From positions 312,609-376,608 of the forward strand of contig NZ_KI912467.1 of the NCBI RefSeq assembly GCF_000518645.1: DNA of 64,000 nucleotides, read 5' to 3'. This stretch comes from Curvibacter gracilis ATCC BAA-807. GTDB lineage: Bacteria > Pseudomonadota > Gammaproteobacteria > Burkholderiales > Burkholderiaceae_C. This document shows, in pieces, positions 16,522 through 25,318 of this stretch. Below the pieces are notes generated by a model. It did not search any database. It was not told where the DNA came from and saw only the letters and a program-made list of their open reading frames with translations. The first letter of the stretch is position 1. Every line of letters starts with the position of its first letter. A program made the position numbers and the translations under genes.

Positions 16522-19500
16522 TCAGGCGGCATTCAACCACAGGGTTTCGGCCAGCGAGGCCATCACGGGGGCCAGTTGGCCACCCAAGACCTTGTCCAGG
16601 CCCTTGGCGCCGCCGGTGACGGTGAAGCTTTGGTTGATGAAGGTGTCGTCCAGCACCAGCTCGTGCGTGAGCTGCTTGGCCAGGCGGTCCAGCCATTTGA
16701 GCTGCACGGGGGTCCAGGCGTGCTGCTGGCGGATTTTGGACATGGCCTGCTGCACGCGCTGCTCAAACGGCAGCAAGGCCTCGCCAAGGGCAGCGCGACG
16801 GATGTGGGCGATGATGCCGGCGGCAATGTCCTGGTTGCTTTGGCTGCGCCAGGCCGATTGCAGGCTGGCCTCGTTGAAGCCGGCGCAGTCCAGCAGCAGG
16901 CGCACTTCTTTGAGCTGGGCGCGGGTCAGGTCTTTGGGGCGCTGCACCACCACCGCCAGCGCGGCCGACTGGTTGATCTGCTCGCGTACAAAGCGGCCAA
17001 AGCTGTCCAGGTAGTCGTCGGGTTTGGCGTGGTAGCCCCAGCTTTGCTCGCGCGCCAGCAAGGCGTCGCTGTGGCTTGATAGCACGGGCATGTAGCGGGT
17101 GCCCCGCAGTTGCTGTACCTCGGCCAGCTGGGCCAGCAGACGGGTGTTGTGCTGCAAAAAGTCGGCGGCGGCCTGGGGGCCCTGCGCTTGCGCCAGCTGG
17201 TGCAGGTGCCGGTGCAGCTCTTGCGGGGGCACGCCCCATTGCTGCTCCAGCTCGGCCAGGCGCTGCTGCAAGGCCGGGCGCTTGTCGGCCTGGTGGTGCG
17301 CATCGCGCAGCACGCGCATCAGCTTCTGGTTCAGCTGGCCGAGCACATCGTGCGCGTGGGTGTGGCCGGCCACGCTGCCGGGCTCGGTATACGACTGGGG
17401 GTTGTTCAGCTCGTCCAGCAACTGCTCGACGGTGATGTGGGGGTCTTTGACCAGGGGCTGCATGGTGTTCACCGCCTGCAGAGAGGCGTACAGGTCCACC
17501 GGGTCGTAAATGCGGAATACGGTCTTGCCGATCTCGTCGCACCGGCGGGTAGCGCGGCCGATCATCTGCTCGTACAAGATGCGCGACCGAACGCGGCGCA
17601 TGAACACCAGGTTGCAGATCGGGGGCACGTCGATGCCCGTAGTCAACAGATCGACCGTGATGGCGATGCTGGGCAAACGCTCGTTTTTGTAGCGACGTAT
17701 CAACTGGTCGACCTTGTCCGAGGCACCGGTGATCTTCTCGACGGCGGCCTGGTTGTAGTCGTCGCCATACACGGCCTTGAAAGCCTCGTTGAGCAGGCGC
17801 TTGACCATGTCGGCGTGCGCATCGGTGGCGCAGAAGACCATGGTTTTTTCTTCGCCCAGGGGGTCAATCTCTTTGGCCAGTGCTTCGCAGATCACGCGGT
17901 TGAAGTCTTCGTTGATCACCCGGCGGTTGAAGCTCTCCAGCTCAAAATTGAGTTCGTCTTCGAGGGCCGAGGTTTCAATCTCGCCGGTGGCCAGGTTCAA
18001 GGCCTCCACTTCGGCACCTTTGTCGAAGTGAATGCCGTGCTGGCTCAGCACGGTCTGGTAGCGGATGGGGGGCTCGTGGTCGATCAGCCAGTCATCGGCC
18101 ACGGCCTCGCGGTACGAGTAGGTGAAGACGGGCTTGCCAAAAATCTCGGTGGTGTGGCGGGCCGGGGTGGCGGTAAGGCCGATCTTGACGGCATCAAAAT
18201 AGTCCAGCACCCGGCGGTAGGTAGACAAGTACTGGGCCGGGTCACGCAGGGCCAGTTCGCCCTCGGTCATGTCCTGATCCAGCGCGTAGCCACGGTGGGC
18301 TTCGTCCACGATGATGCAATCGTAAGCATCGAGCGGGGGCGGGTTGTCGCTGCCAAAGATGCGCTTCACCATAGCCTGTACGGTGGCCACCTGCACCCGA
18401 GTTTCGGCCTCGGCGGCCATGTCGCCCAGGTCGGCGATGTTGTAGATACTGGACAGAGGCTGGTTCTGCTCCAGCGGGGCCTCGTTGAAGGCATCCATGG
18501 CCTGGTCGCCCAGGGCCGTGCGGTCCACCAGAAACAGAATGCGGCGAAAGCGCTCGGCCTTCAAAAAGCGGTACATCAGGCCGATGATGGTGCGGGTCTT
18601 GCCGGTGCCGGTGGCCATGGCCAGCAGGCAGTTGCGCTGGCCGGCGGCCAGTGCGGCCTCTACGCTGACGATGGCCTGTTGCTGGTAGTCGCGCACCCGC
18701 AGGTAGTCAAAGCCCTCTCGCTGCAGCCGGGCTTCGGCTTCGGCCTGGTTGCGCTTGAGCATGTCCAGCAGGCCTTGCGGCGAATGAAACCCTTGCAAGG
18801 GCTTGGCAAGGTTGGCGGGGTGGCGCGCATCGCGGTGCCAGGTGCCGCTGGCCTCAGGGCTTTGCTTGACCAGGGGGCGCCCGTTGCAGGAATACACAAA
18901 AGGCAGCTCAAAGTGCCCGCCCTTGCCGTCGGGCCAGGGCCCGCTGCGGCCCTCCACCTGCCAGGCGGGCTCGTGCCCGGCGTCGGGCTTGAAGCCGGCG
19001 GCATAGCGCTCGGCCTGGGCAATTTTGCCGGCCACGTTCACGTTCAGGCGCTTGGCCTCGACCGCGGCCACCGGGGTCAAGCCGGCAAACAGCAGGTAGT
19101 CAGCGCTTTGCTTGCCCTGGGTGGGCCATTCGGCAATAGCCAGGTTCTTGTGGCGCTCGGGGCGGGCGCCTTTGGCGTGGGTCAGGGCCAGGGTGTCGGC
19201 CTGCCAGCCCGCCTCAACCAGCATCTGGTCGATGATGAGCCGGGTGGCGGCCTCGTCCATCTGCACCTTTTGCGCGGCCTTGGCGGCGCGCTCGGCAAAC
19301 TGGGCGTGGTCTTTGGCGCTGGTGGTATCGGGGGTGGCGTTGGCCTGCTTGAGTTGCTTGTCAAACTCGGCTTTCAGGCTGGCGTAGCGGGTGCTGGCCT
19401 CTTCGGCCAGGCTCTCGTACACGCTGCGCTCTTCTTGGGCACGCTGGGCCATGTCGCGCTCTTGGGCCGCCTGCGCCTCCAGAAGGCGGGCCACTTCGGC

Positions 19501-20007
19501 CTGAGTGGCCTGCGCACTCTGGGCCTGTTGCAGATCGGTCTGCAGGGCCGTGATCTGTTGCTGCAGCGTGGCCAGCTTCTGGCTGGGGTCGTCGGGGTAG
19601 ATGAAGGGGCCGGGCTTGAAGTCGGGGTTGTCACCAAAACTGCGGTGAAACCACAGGGCCACCTCGCGCGCCACCTTCAGGGCCTCCAGCCCTTCTTTGT
19701 AGCCAATGTGGTGGTCGATCTGGTGGGCCGCATCGTTGCCCCGCGTGCGCAGCAGCTGAAACATCTGGCGCACCTGGGGGTCAAGCCGCAGACGCTGGTC
19801 CACCGCCCGCAGCAACTCGGCCTGCGTGGCCTGCACCAGCCTCAGGCCGATGCGCGAAGCCACCTCTTGCGTCAGCGCCTCGGCCAACAGCCGCAGCTTG
19901 AGCACGCAACTGGCAGGGTCAAAGGGGTAGACCGTCTCGGCCGTGCGGCCCAGATCGGCCAGAAGCCGTGAATGGGTGGCCAGAAAACCGAAATTGCTGC
20001 TACTCAT
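16522..20007 (-). CDS. hsdR: Type I restriction endonuclease subunit
   Basis: Translocating restriction subunit of 1161 residues, close to EcoKI HsdR in length. Domains in order: an N-terminal DUF4145-like helical region (about 1-120, LLRTRGNDAAHQID), a charged coiled coil (about 145-240), a PD-(D/E)xK nuclease with the VAAVEAKRLN strand near 317, and an SF2 motor with Walker A ATGTGKT near 465 and DEAH near 567. Later motifs include LTATPARHT and the IGRATRRCD segment; a C-terminal helical domain binds HsdM. No frameshift or missing motif is seen, so the system is probably active. The start codon follows a GAGGG motif. First gene of hsdR-hsdM-hsdS. Confidence 0.95.
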   Translation of the reverse strand: MSSSNFGFLATHSRLLADLGRTAETVYPFDPASCVLKLRLLAEALTQEVASRIGLRLVQATQAELLRAVDQRLRLDPQVRQMFQLLRTRGNDAAHQIDHHIGYKEGLEALKVAREVALWFHRSFGDNPDFKPGPFIYPDDPSQKLATLQQQITALQTDLQQAQSAQATQAEVARLLEAQAAQERDMAQRAQEERSVYESLAEEASTRYASLKAEFDKQLKQANATPDTTSAKDHAQFAERAAKAAQKVQMDEAATRLIIDQMLVEAGWQADTLALTHAKGARPERHKNLAIAEWPTQGKQSADYLLFAGLTPVAAVEAKRLNVNVAGKIAQAERYAAGFKPDAGHEPAWQVEGRSGPWPDGKGGHFELPFVYSCNGRPLVKQSPEASGTWHRDARHPANLAKPLQGFHSPQGLLDMLKRNQAEAEARLQREGFDYLRVRDYQQQAIVSVEAALAAGQRNCLLAMATGTGKTRTIIGLMYRFLKAERFRRILFLVDRTALGDQAMDAFNEAPLEQNQPLSSIYNIADLGDMAAEAETRVQVATVQAMVKRIFGSDNPPPLDAYDCIIVDEAHRGYALDQDMTEGELALRDPAQYLSTYRRVLDYFDAVKIGLTATPARHTTEIFGKPVFTYSYREAVADDWLIDHEPPIRYQTVLSQHGIHFDKGAEVEALNLATGEIETSALEDELNFELESFNRRVINEDFNRVICEALAKEIDPLGEEKTMVFCATDAHADMVKRLLNEAFKAVYGDDYNQAAVEKITGASDKVDQLIRRYKNERLPSIAITVDLLTTGIDVPPICNLVFMRRVRSRILYEQMIGRATRRCDEIGKTVFRIYDPVDLYASLQAVNTMQPLVKDPHITVEQLLDELNNPQSYTEPGSVAGHTHAHDVLGQLNQKLMRVLRDAHHQADKRPALQQRLAELEQQWGVPPQELHRHLHQLAQAQGPQAAADFLQHNTRLLAQLAEVQQLRGTRYMPVLSSHSDALLAREQSWGYHAKPDDYLDSFGRFVREQINQSAALAVVVQRPKDLTRAQLKEVRLLLDCAGFNEASLQSAWRSQSNQDIAAGIIAHIRRAALGEALLPFEQRVQQAMSKIRQQHAWTPVQLKWLDRLAKQLTHELVLDDTFINQSFTVTGGAKGLDKVLGGQLAPVMASLAETLWLNAA

Positions 20008-20105
20008 CCATCCCTCGCCTAGGCTGGTGCTTTTGAATCTTCTGCGGATGATTCTACCGGCGGGTCAGGCCAGGCTCAGACAGACGGTAAAGCGCCCTGC
20101 CCTGC

Positions 20106-20243
20106 TCAAAGCCCATTGGCTTTCTCGCGCCGCACCCGCCATTCGGCATAGGCGTGGCTGCCCGCCAGCACCAGAGCACCCGCAGCGAATGCGATGGCGT
20201 AGGCGGCAAGTGATTCAAGGGGGGAACGTTGCTCGGTGAACAT
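20106..20243 (-). CDS. Small single-span membrane protein
   Basis: A 45-residue protein beginning MFTEQRSPLESLAAY, with one hydrophobic helix (IAFAAGALVLAGSHA, about 17-31) and a basic tail (EWRVRREKANGL). The start is supported by AGGAG at good spacing (CCAGGAGATCATC then ATG). Similar short membrane proteins are common in Burkholderiales and lack a known function. It stands alone between hsdR and the decayed toxin gene. Confidence 0.55.
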   Translation of the reverse strand: MFTEQRSPLESLAAYAIAFAAGALVLAGSHAYAEWRVRREKANGL

Positions 20244-20339
20244 GATGATCTCCTGGAAAGGGTTGAAAGGCGCAGCACCGCTCGGGCGGGGCTGCCTGTG
20301 CAGGCAAGGCCTGAACACCCAGGCATGGTGAGGGGATGT

Positions 20340-20621
20340 GCGACAGATGGTGTCGCAGCGGTGCGCGAAGCCTGCTTTTACTCCAGGGCCCGAGCGGCCC
20401 AATGAAATGATCAACTCGCGCAGAAAAGGGCCTTGCCTCACCTTTCAGCAACTGGACGGGCTGTGGGCCAGAAACAGACATCCCTGCCGAATCGACTCGA
20501 TGGCCCGCGCTGCAAGATCCAGCTTGCCGGTGACGCTTGCCAACTCTCGTTCGAGCAAAGGGTCGAACAACCTTTCCAGGTCATCAACGGCTTCGGGCTT
20601 CAATCTCGCCCGGCAACTCAG
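20340..20621 (-). pseudogene. Decayed ParE/RelE-type toxin
   Basis: The frame directly after the antitoxin reads LKPEAVDDLERLFDPLLERE, then GKLDLAARAIESIRQG and FLAHSPSSC. This is the start and middle of a ParE/RelE plasmid-stabilisation toxin. The codon after SPSSC is TGA (20445-20447), where family members usually have Arg. The same frame then continues with QGPFLRELIISLGRSG, matching the next family block. The remainder no longer matches in this frame; LRHH in another frame suggests an additional indel. The expected start, overlapping the antitoxin stop as ATGA, is CTGA here. So the start codon is lost and the gene carries a nonsense codon. The identification rests on remembered family patterns. 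Confidence 0.65.
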
Positions 20622-20890
20622 GACGGCCTAGCCTTTCGGGCCTCCGCCAGTTTGGCCTCCAGCCTGGCGATGACGGAGGAAGGGGCGATGCCATCGCCCG
20701 CCGCGGCAGTCCGGTCGATGGCAGCGATACCGCGACGGAGGAACTCGGACTGAGGTTCGCAGCGTGTGATTTCCTGCCGAACAGCCGTTTCGGCGATGCA
20801 CGCCAAGCTGTCGCCTTCATCAAGGGCTTGTTCGATTTCCTCACGAGATGCGGGATCGATGCAGGCAGGCGGGGTCGCGACGATTTTCAT
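20618..20890 (-). CDS. ParD-like antitoxin
   Basis: A 90-residue protein. The middle (SLACIAETAVRQEI) and the C-terminal helices (EFLRRGIAAIDRTAAAGDGI, then VIARLEAKLAEARK) follow the pattern of ParD-type antitoxins, whose C-terminal helix wraps the ParE toxin. The start MKIVATPP is chosen because upstream sequence in this frame has no family resemblance; the ribosome-binding site is weak. It lies immediately upstream of the toxin remnant in the usual antitoxin-toxin order. With the toxin inactive, it may persist as a solitary antitoxin. Confidence 0.65.
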   Translation of the reverse strand: MKIVATPPACIDPASREEIEQALDEGDSLACIAETAVRQEITRCEPQSEFLRRGIAAIDRTAAAGDGIAPSSVIARLEAKLAEARKARPS

Positions 20891-21028
20891 GAAATGAACA
20901 TAGCCCAGATGGGATCCATCAACAACACCCACAAAACGCCCGCTTGCCACTCTACCCTCAGCGACACACCCTGACGCAGCCCCGCGGATCATCCGTTGCA
21001 CAACCACAAACAACGGACCGTCTCTCCA

Positions 21029-21283
21029 ATGACCGATCTGAATCCAATGCGCTCAGGGAACCAACACACCGCGGCCAGCGCCGCATCCACCACCTCCAAG
21101 GCCACGGCCCCCAACGAGCCCCCGGAGTGGGTGCACCGCTACCTCAGGCTGTCGCCGCGGCTGCGCCGGGGTTACCGCCGCTTTGTGGGCACGCTGCCTG
21201 ATGGGCCGCAGCGCCTGCAGGATCTGGACGAGGAAATCAGCCAATGGCCTGCTGATATCGGCGATGGCGGTACAGAAGACTGA
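21029..21283 (+). CDS. Hypothetical protein
   Basis: A possible 84-residue protein. The first half is Ser/Thr/Ala-rich and low complexity; the second half is more protein-like (PEWVHRYLRLSPRLRRGYRRF, LQDLDEEISQW), basic then acidic. No family is recognised. The start is one of two in frame. It sits between two toxin-antitoxin remnants and may not be a real gene. Confidence 0.35.
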   Translation: MTDLNPMRSGNQHTAASAASTTSKATAPNEPPEWVHRYLRLSPRLRRGYRRFVGTLPDGPQRLQDLDEEISQWPADIGDGGTED

Positions 21284-21331
21284 AAACAAGTGCTTTGGCA
21301 AGACCAGGCGCGCTGCAGAGTGCCCCATTCA

Positions 21332-21667
21332 TCAAGCAGGGGCCAACATCAATTGACCGACGCCGGTCTTCGCAGGCCGGACAGTGATTTCGATGTCATA
21401 TCCCAGACGTGCCAGGCAATCCATCAACTTGCGCTCAGACAGGTTGCTGAAGTCGCCGCGCATCATGTCCGACACTTTGGGCTGGGTGATGCCCATGCGT
21501 TTGGCGGCTTGCTGCTGTGTCAGCCCCTGGGCTTGCATGGCCCGGCGGATCTCGATGACAAGAGCGGTTTTGAACTTGAGTTTTTCAGGGGTGGCCAGCT
21601 TCAGGTCTGAAAAGACATTGAAACATCCAAAGCACACCTCGTTGGCATCCACATGCACAGCGTTCAT
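21332..21667 (-). CDS. XRE-family antitoxin/regulator (HigA-like, orphan)
   Basis: A 111-residue protein with a central Cro/C1-type helix-turn-helix: AMQAQGLTQQQAAKRMGITQPKVSDMMRG in two adjoining helices, about residues 45-73. It continues LSERKLMDCLARLGYDIEITVRPA, the pattern of HTH_37-type antitoxins that pair with HigB/Gp49 toxins. The start ATG 21667 is preceded by GGAAGGAG. No complete toxin is upstream; only a 31-codon frame at 21664-21759 overlaps its start (ATGA), and it may be a toxin-gene remnant or nothing. It may work as a lone regulator. Confidence 0.75.
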   Translation of the reverse strand: MNAVHVDANEVCFGCFNVFSDLKLATPEKLKFKTALVIEIRRAMQAQGLTQQQAAKRMGITQPKVSDMMRGDFSNLSERKLMDCLARLGYDIEITVRPAKTGVGQLMLAPA

Positions 21668-21805
21668 GCTCTCAACTCCTTCCGTTTCCGGTGATCTTGA
21701 ATCCTGCGCGCCCACAGACCAAAGGCTTTTGGCAGATCAGCAAGCGCATACCCAAACATCAACAAGCACCTGAAAGCGAAGTACAGAGCCCTTGGCCCGC
21801 CGCCA

Positions 21806-21829
21806 TTGACCCAGCCCCGGCTGGGTCAA
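21806..21829 (-). terminator. Strong hairpin after the alcohol dehydrogenase gene
   Basis: A perfect 11-bp inverted repeat with a 2-nt loop, TTGACCCAGCC-CC-GGCTGGGTCAA, lies 10 nt past the stop of the last gene of the minus-strand catabolic operon. There is no T run, so termination may need help from Rho or the hairpin may protect the transcript end. Confidence 0.6.
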
Positions 21830-21839
21830 CCGGCCCCCC

Positions 21840-22970
21840 TCACCCCTCCATCATGATCACCTGCCGAATCGCCTCGCCCCGGGCCAGGCGGTCGAAGCCC
21901 AGGTTGATCTGGTCCAGGCTGAGGCGGCCGGTGAGCAACTGGTCGACCGGCAGTTTGCCCTGGCGGTACAGGGCCACAAAGCGGCCGATGTCGCGCCGGG
22001 GCACGCAGCTGCCCAGGTAGCTGCCCTTGAGGGTGCGCTCTTCGGCCACCAGGTGCCACACGGGGGTGCTGAGGTTCTGGCTGGACGCGGGCAGGCCCAC
22101 GGTCACGGTGGTGCCGCCGCGGCGGGTCACGCGGTAGGCAAACTCCAGGGCGCGGGCCGAGCCCACCATCTCCAGCGCGTGGTCCACGCCGCCGCCGGTC
22201 AGCTCGCGCAGTTGCTCCACCGCGTTGTCGGCCCCGGCGTTGACCACGTCGGTGGCGCCCAGGCGGCGCGCAAAAGCCAGCTTGTCGTCGGCCAGGTCCA
22301 CCGCCACCACGCGGCCGGCCCCGGCGGCCAGGGCGCCCATCACGGCCGACAGGCCCACGCCGCCCAGGCCCACCACGGCCACGCTCTGGCCAGGGCGCAC
22401 CTGCGAGGTGTTGACCACCGCGCCCACCCCGGTCATGACGGCGCAGCCGAACAGGGCCGCGATCTCCAGCGGCAGCTCGCTGTCGATCTTCTGCACGCCG
22501 CGCCGTGACAGCACGGCGTGCTGGGCAAAGGCCGACACGCCCACAAAGTGGTCCATGGGCTGGCCTTGCCAGGACAGGCGGCGCCCGCCGCCCAGCAAGG
22601 TGCCGGCCACATTGGCCGCGCCGGCCGGCTCGCACAGCACGGGGCGGCCTTCCGAGCAGGGGGCGCAGTGGCCGCAGCTGGGCACAAAGACCAGGATCAC
22701 ATGGTCGCCGGGCACCAGATCGGTCACGCCCTCGCCCAGGGCTTCCACCACGCCGGCGGCCTCGTGCCCCAGCACGATGGGGGTGCGGCGCGGGCGGTCG
22801 CCGTTGATGATGGACAGATCGGAGTGGCACAGGCCGGCGGCCACCACCCGCACCAGCACCTCGCCCGGGCCGGGTGGGGCCAGATCGACCTCGGTGACTT
22901 CCAGGGGACGGCTTTCGGCATAGGGGGCCGGCGCGCCGATGCGCGTGAGGACAGCAGCACGGGTTTTCAT
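21840..22970 (-). CDS. Zinc-dependent MDR alcohol dehydrogenase
   Basis: NAD(P)-dependent oxidation of an alcohol to an aldehyde or ketone, 376 residues. The catalytic zinc site starts at GLCHSD and GHEAAG. The structural zinc cysteines lie in CGHCAPC followed by VLCEP. A Rossmann fold follows (VAVVGLGGVGLSAV), with DLADDKL suggesting NAD preference from the Asp. The C-terminus is complete. This resembles class III/long-chain and aryl alcohol dehydrogenases. The start overlaps the stop of the binding-protein gene (ATGA); it is the last gene of the operon, followed by a strong hairpin. In the pathway it may oxidise an alcohol precursor of the acids activated by the neighbouring CoA ligases. 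Confidence 0.9.
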   Translation of the reverse strand: MKTRAAVLTRIGAPAPYAESRPLEVTEVDLAPPGPGEVLVRVVAAGLCHSDLSIINGDRPRRTPIVLGHEAAGVVEALGEGVTDLVPGDHVILVFVPSCGHCAPCSEGRPVLCEPAGAANVAGTLLGGGRRLSWQGQPMDHFVGVSAFAQHAVLSRRGVQKIDSELPLEIAALFGCAVMTGVGAVVNTSQVRPGQSVAVVGLGGVGLSAVMGALAAGAGRVVAVDLADDKLAFARRLGATDVVNAGADNAVEQLRELTGGGVDHALEMVGSARALEFAYRVTRRGGTTVTVGLPASSQNLSTPVWHLVAEERTLKGSYLGSCVPRRDIGRFVALYRQGKLPVDQLLTGRLSLDQINLGFDRLARGEAIRQVIMMEG

Positions 22971-24220
22971 GGGTTCTTCACCAAAGAGCACTTGGACTTG
23001 GACAGCGGCTGGAAGGCCTGCTCGCCCGGGATGGTGGCCAGCACCTTGTAGTAATCCCAGGGCATCTGGGATTCGGCCGGCTTCTTGACCTGCACCAGGT
23101 ACATGTCGTGCACCATGCGGCCGTCGACGCGCACCTTGCCGCCCTGGGCAAAGAAGTCGTTGATGGGCAGGGCCTGCATCTTGCGGGCCACGCTCAGGCC
23201 CTCATCGCCGCCCGCGGCCTGGATGGCCTTCAGGTAGCTGGTGACGGCCGAGTAGGTGCCGGCCTGGATCATCGAGGGCATCTTCTTCATGCGCTCGAAA
23301 TAGCGCCGTGACCAGGCCCGGGTCTCAGGAGTGCGGTCCCAGTAGAAGCCGGTGGCAAAGGTCATGTCCTGGGCTTCCTTCAGGCCCAGCGAATGCACGT
23401 CGTTGATGAACATCAGCAAGGGCACCACGGCCTGGCTTTTGCTCAGGCCGAACTCGCGCGTGGCCTTGATGGCGTTGACGGTGTCGCTGGTGGCGTTGGC
23501 CAGGGCAATGGCGTCGGCCTTGGAAGCCTGGGCCTGCAGCACAAACGACGAGAAATCGCTGGCATTGAGCGGGTGGAACACGCTGCCCACCACCTTGCCG
23601 CCGCTGGCGGTCACAAACTCGGTGACGTTGGCGGCCATGGCCTTGCCGAAGGCGTAGTCGGTGCCGATCACAAACCAACTGCGCGCCCCCTTGGCCAGCA
23701 TGCCCTGGGCCGCCCCGTTGACCATGGCGTAGGTGTCGTACACATAGTGGATGCTGGTGGGGCCGCAGTTCTCGTTGGTCATGGCCACCGAGGCGGCGCC
23801 GGTCAGCAGCAGCATCTTGTTGCGCTCGCGGGCCAGGTTGCCCACGGCCACCGCCACGGCCGAGTTGTTCACATCGACGATGGCGTCCACCCCCTCGCGG
23901 TCGTACCAGGCCCGCGCCAGCGAGGCGCCGATGTCGGCCTTGTTCTGGTGGTCGCCACCGATCACCTCGATGGGCTTGCCCAGCACCTGGCCGCCAAAGT
24001 CTTCAGCGGCCATGCGGGCCGCCTCCAGCGATCCCTTGCCCGCGGTGTCGGCATACAGGCCCGACATGTCGGACAGCACGCCGATGCGCACTTTGTCGTC
24101 CGACAGCTTCTGCGCCAGCGCCGGGGCGCTCAGGCCGGCACTGCCCAGAGCCGCGGCCAGGGCCCACCAGAGCGGCGCACGGCGTCGCGCTCGGTGGCTT
24201 GCTTTCACGAATGGGTTCAT
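22967..24220 (-). CDS. ABC-type branched-chain substrate-binding protein, orphan
   Basis: Periplasmic receptor of the Leu/Ile/Val-binding type, 417 residues. An N-terminal signal peptide is preceded by an Arg-rich segment (RARRRAPLW) and ends at APALAQ. The mature part starts with KVRIGVLSDMSGLYADTAG, the canonical first strand and ligand loop, and continues through IEVIGGDHQNKADIG and VNNSAVAVAVG. AAGGAG 8 nt upstream fixes the ATG at 24220. No permease or ATPase genes are nearby, so it either uses a transporter encoded elsewhere or serves as a sensor. The coupling to the dehydrogenase gene suggests a ligand that is a substrate of the cluster, possibly an aromatic or alicyclic acid. Confidence 0.9.
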   Translation of the reverse strand: MNPFVKASHRARRRAPLWWALAAALGSAGLSAPALAQKLSDDKVRIGVLSDMSGLYADTAGKGSLEAARMAAEDFGGQVLGKPIEVIGGDHQNKADIGASLARAWYDREGVDAIVDVNNSAVAVAVGNLARERNKMLLLTGAASVAMTNENCGPTSIHYVYDTYAMVNGAAQGMLAKGARSWFVIGTDYAFGKAMAANVTEFVTASGGKVVGSVFHPLNASDFSSFVLQAQASKADAIALANATSDTVNAIKATREFGLSKSQAVVPLLMFINDVHSLGLKEAQDMTFATGFYWDRTPETRAWSRRYFERMKKMPSMIQAGTYSAVTSYLKAIQAAGGDEGLSVARKMQALPINDFFAQGGKVRVDGRMVHDMYLVQVKKPAESQMPWDYYKVLATIPGEQAFQPLSKSKCSLVKNP

Positions 24221-24294
24221 GACTTGTCTCCTTCTTGGTTTCAGGGATGTGCACAACAAAAAGGCCCTCTGCGGGGCCCTGGATCAGTTCAACG

Positions 24295-25302
24295 TCAATC
24301 CATCCGGATGTTGGCGGCCTTCACCACCTGCGCCCACTTCAGCCGCTCGGCGTGCAACAGTTGGGCAAAGGCTTCGGGGCTGCCAGGGGCGGGCTCGGCG
24401 CCGGCGTCCTGCAGGCGCTGGCGCACCTCGGGCTGGGCCAGGGCGCGGCCGATGTCGGCGCTGAGCCGCCCGACCAGTTCGCGCGGGGTGGCCGCCGGGG
24501 TCAGCACCCCGGCCCAGGAATAGGCCTCGTAGCCCGGCAGGCCGGTTTCGGCCACCGTGGGCAGATCGGGCAACAGGCTGGAGCGCTGCACGCTGGCCAC
24601 GGCCAGCGCGCGCACCTTGCCGGCGCGGATCTGGGGCAGCGCGGTGGGGGCATCGCTGAACATGATGGGCACCTGGTTGCCCAGCAGGTCGGTCATGGCC
24701 GGGGCGCTGCCCTTGTAGGGCACATGCTGCAACTTGGTGCCGGCCAGCATGTTGAACAGCTCGCCCGCCAGGTGCGTGCCGCCGCCATTGCCGGCCGAGG
24801 CGAAGGCCAGGGTGCCCGGGCGCGCCTTGTCGAGGGCGATCAGCTCGGCCACGCTCTTGACGGGCAGGCTGGGGTGCACCACCAGCACCACCGGAAAGCG
24901 CGCCGCAAAGCTGACCGCTGCAAAGTCACGCTCGATGTCGTAGCTCATGCGCGGGTTCAGCGCGGGCAGCACGGTGTGGTGGATGCTGCACACGAACAGG
25001 TTGTGCCCGTCGGCCGGGGCGCGGGCCGCCAGCTCGGCGCCCACCATGCCGCCGGCACCGGCGCGGTTGTCCACCACGGCGGGCTGGCCCCACAGCTCGG
25101 CCAGCTTCTGGGCCAGGGCGCGGCCCGTGATGTCCACCGGCCCGCCGGCCGGAAAGGGCACGATGAACTTCACTGGGCGTGCCGGGTAGGCCGGTGTTGG
25201 CGCTTGGGCCCAGGTCGGCAGCGTCAGCCCCGCCAGGGCCGTGCCCAGCCACTGGCGGCGGCCGATGCGGGCCGCGGCACTTTCATGAAGGGTCTTGAAC
25301 AT
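24295..25302 (-). CDS. Bug-family periplasmic receptor (TTT type)
   Basis: Tripartite-tricarboxylate-type binding protein of 335 residues. A twin-arginine-like leader (IGRRQWLGTALAGL) precedes cleavage near WAQA. The mature start YPARPVKFIVPFPAGGPVDITGR is the Bug signature, whose first loop clamps a carboxylate; VPYKGSAPAMTDLLGNQ is the second signature. AGGAG precedes the ATG at 25302. No TctA/TctB membrane genes accompany it. It probably captures a carboxylate or amide related to the neighbouring ligase, which it precedes in the genome by 16 nt on the 3' side of that gene. Confidence 0.92.
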   Translation of the reverse strand: MFKTLHESAAARIGRRQWLGTALAGLTLPTWAQAPTPAYPARPVKFIVPFPAGGPVDITGRALAQKLAELWGQPAVVDNRAGAGGMVGAELAARAPADGHNLFVCSIHHTVLPALNPRMSYDIERDFAAVSFAARFPVVLVVHPSLPVKSVAELIALDKARPGTLAFASAGNGGGTHLAGELFNMLAGTKLQHVPYKGSAPAMTDLLGNQVPIMFSDAPTALPQIRAGKVRALAVASVQRSSLLPDLPTVAETGLPGYEAYSWAGVLTPAATPRELVGRLSADIGRALAQPEVRQRLQDAGAEPAPGSPEAFAQLLHAERLKWAQVVKAANIRMD

Positions 25303-25318
25303 GGCGTTCTCCTGGGGG

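Noticed and set aside
17110..19971. A 950-codon open frame on the plus strand
   Set aside because: Antisense to hsdR, whose motifs are complete; low-complexity Leu/Gly/His-rich translation.
3100..21800. Insertion sequence, integrase or tRNA attachment site bounding the defence block
   Set aside because: No transposase, integrase, tRNA gene or matching end repeats were seen, so no mobile element is called.
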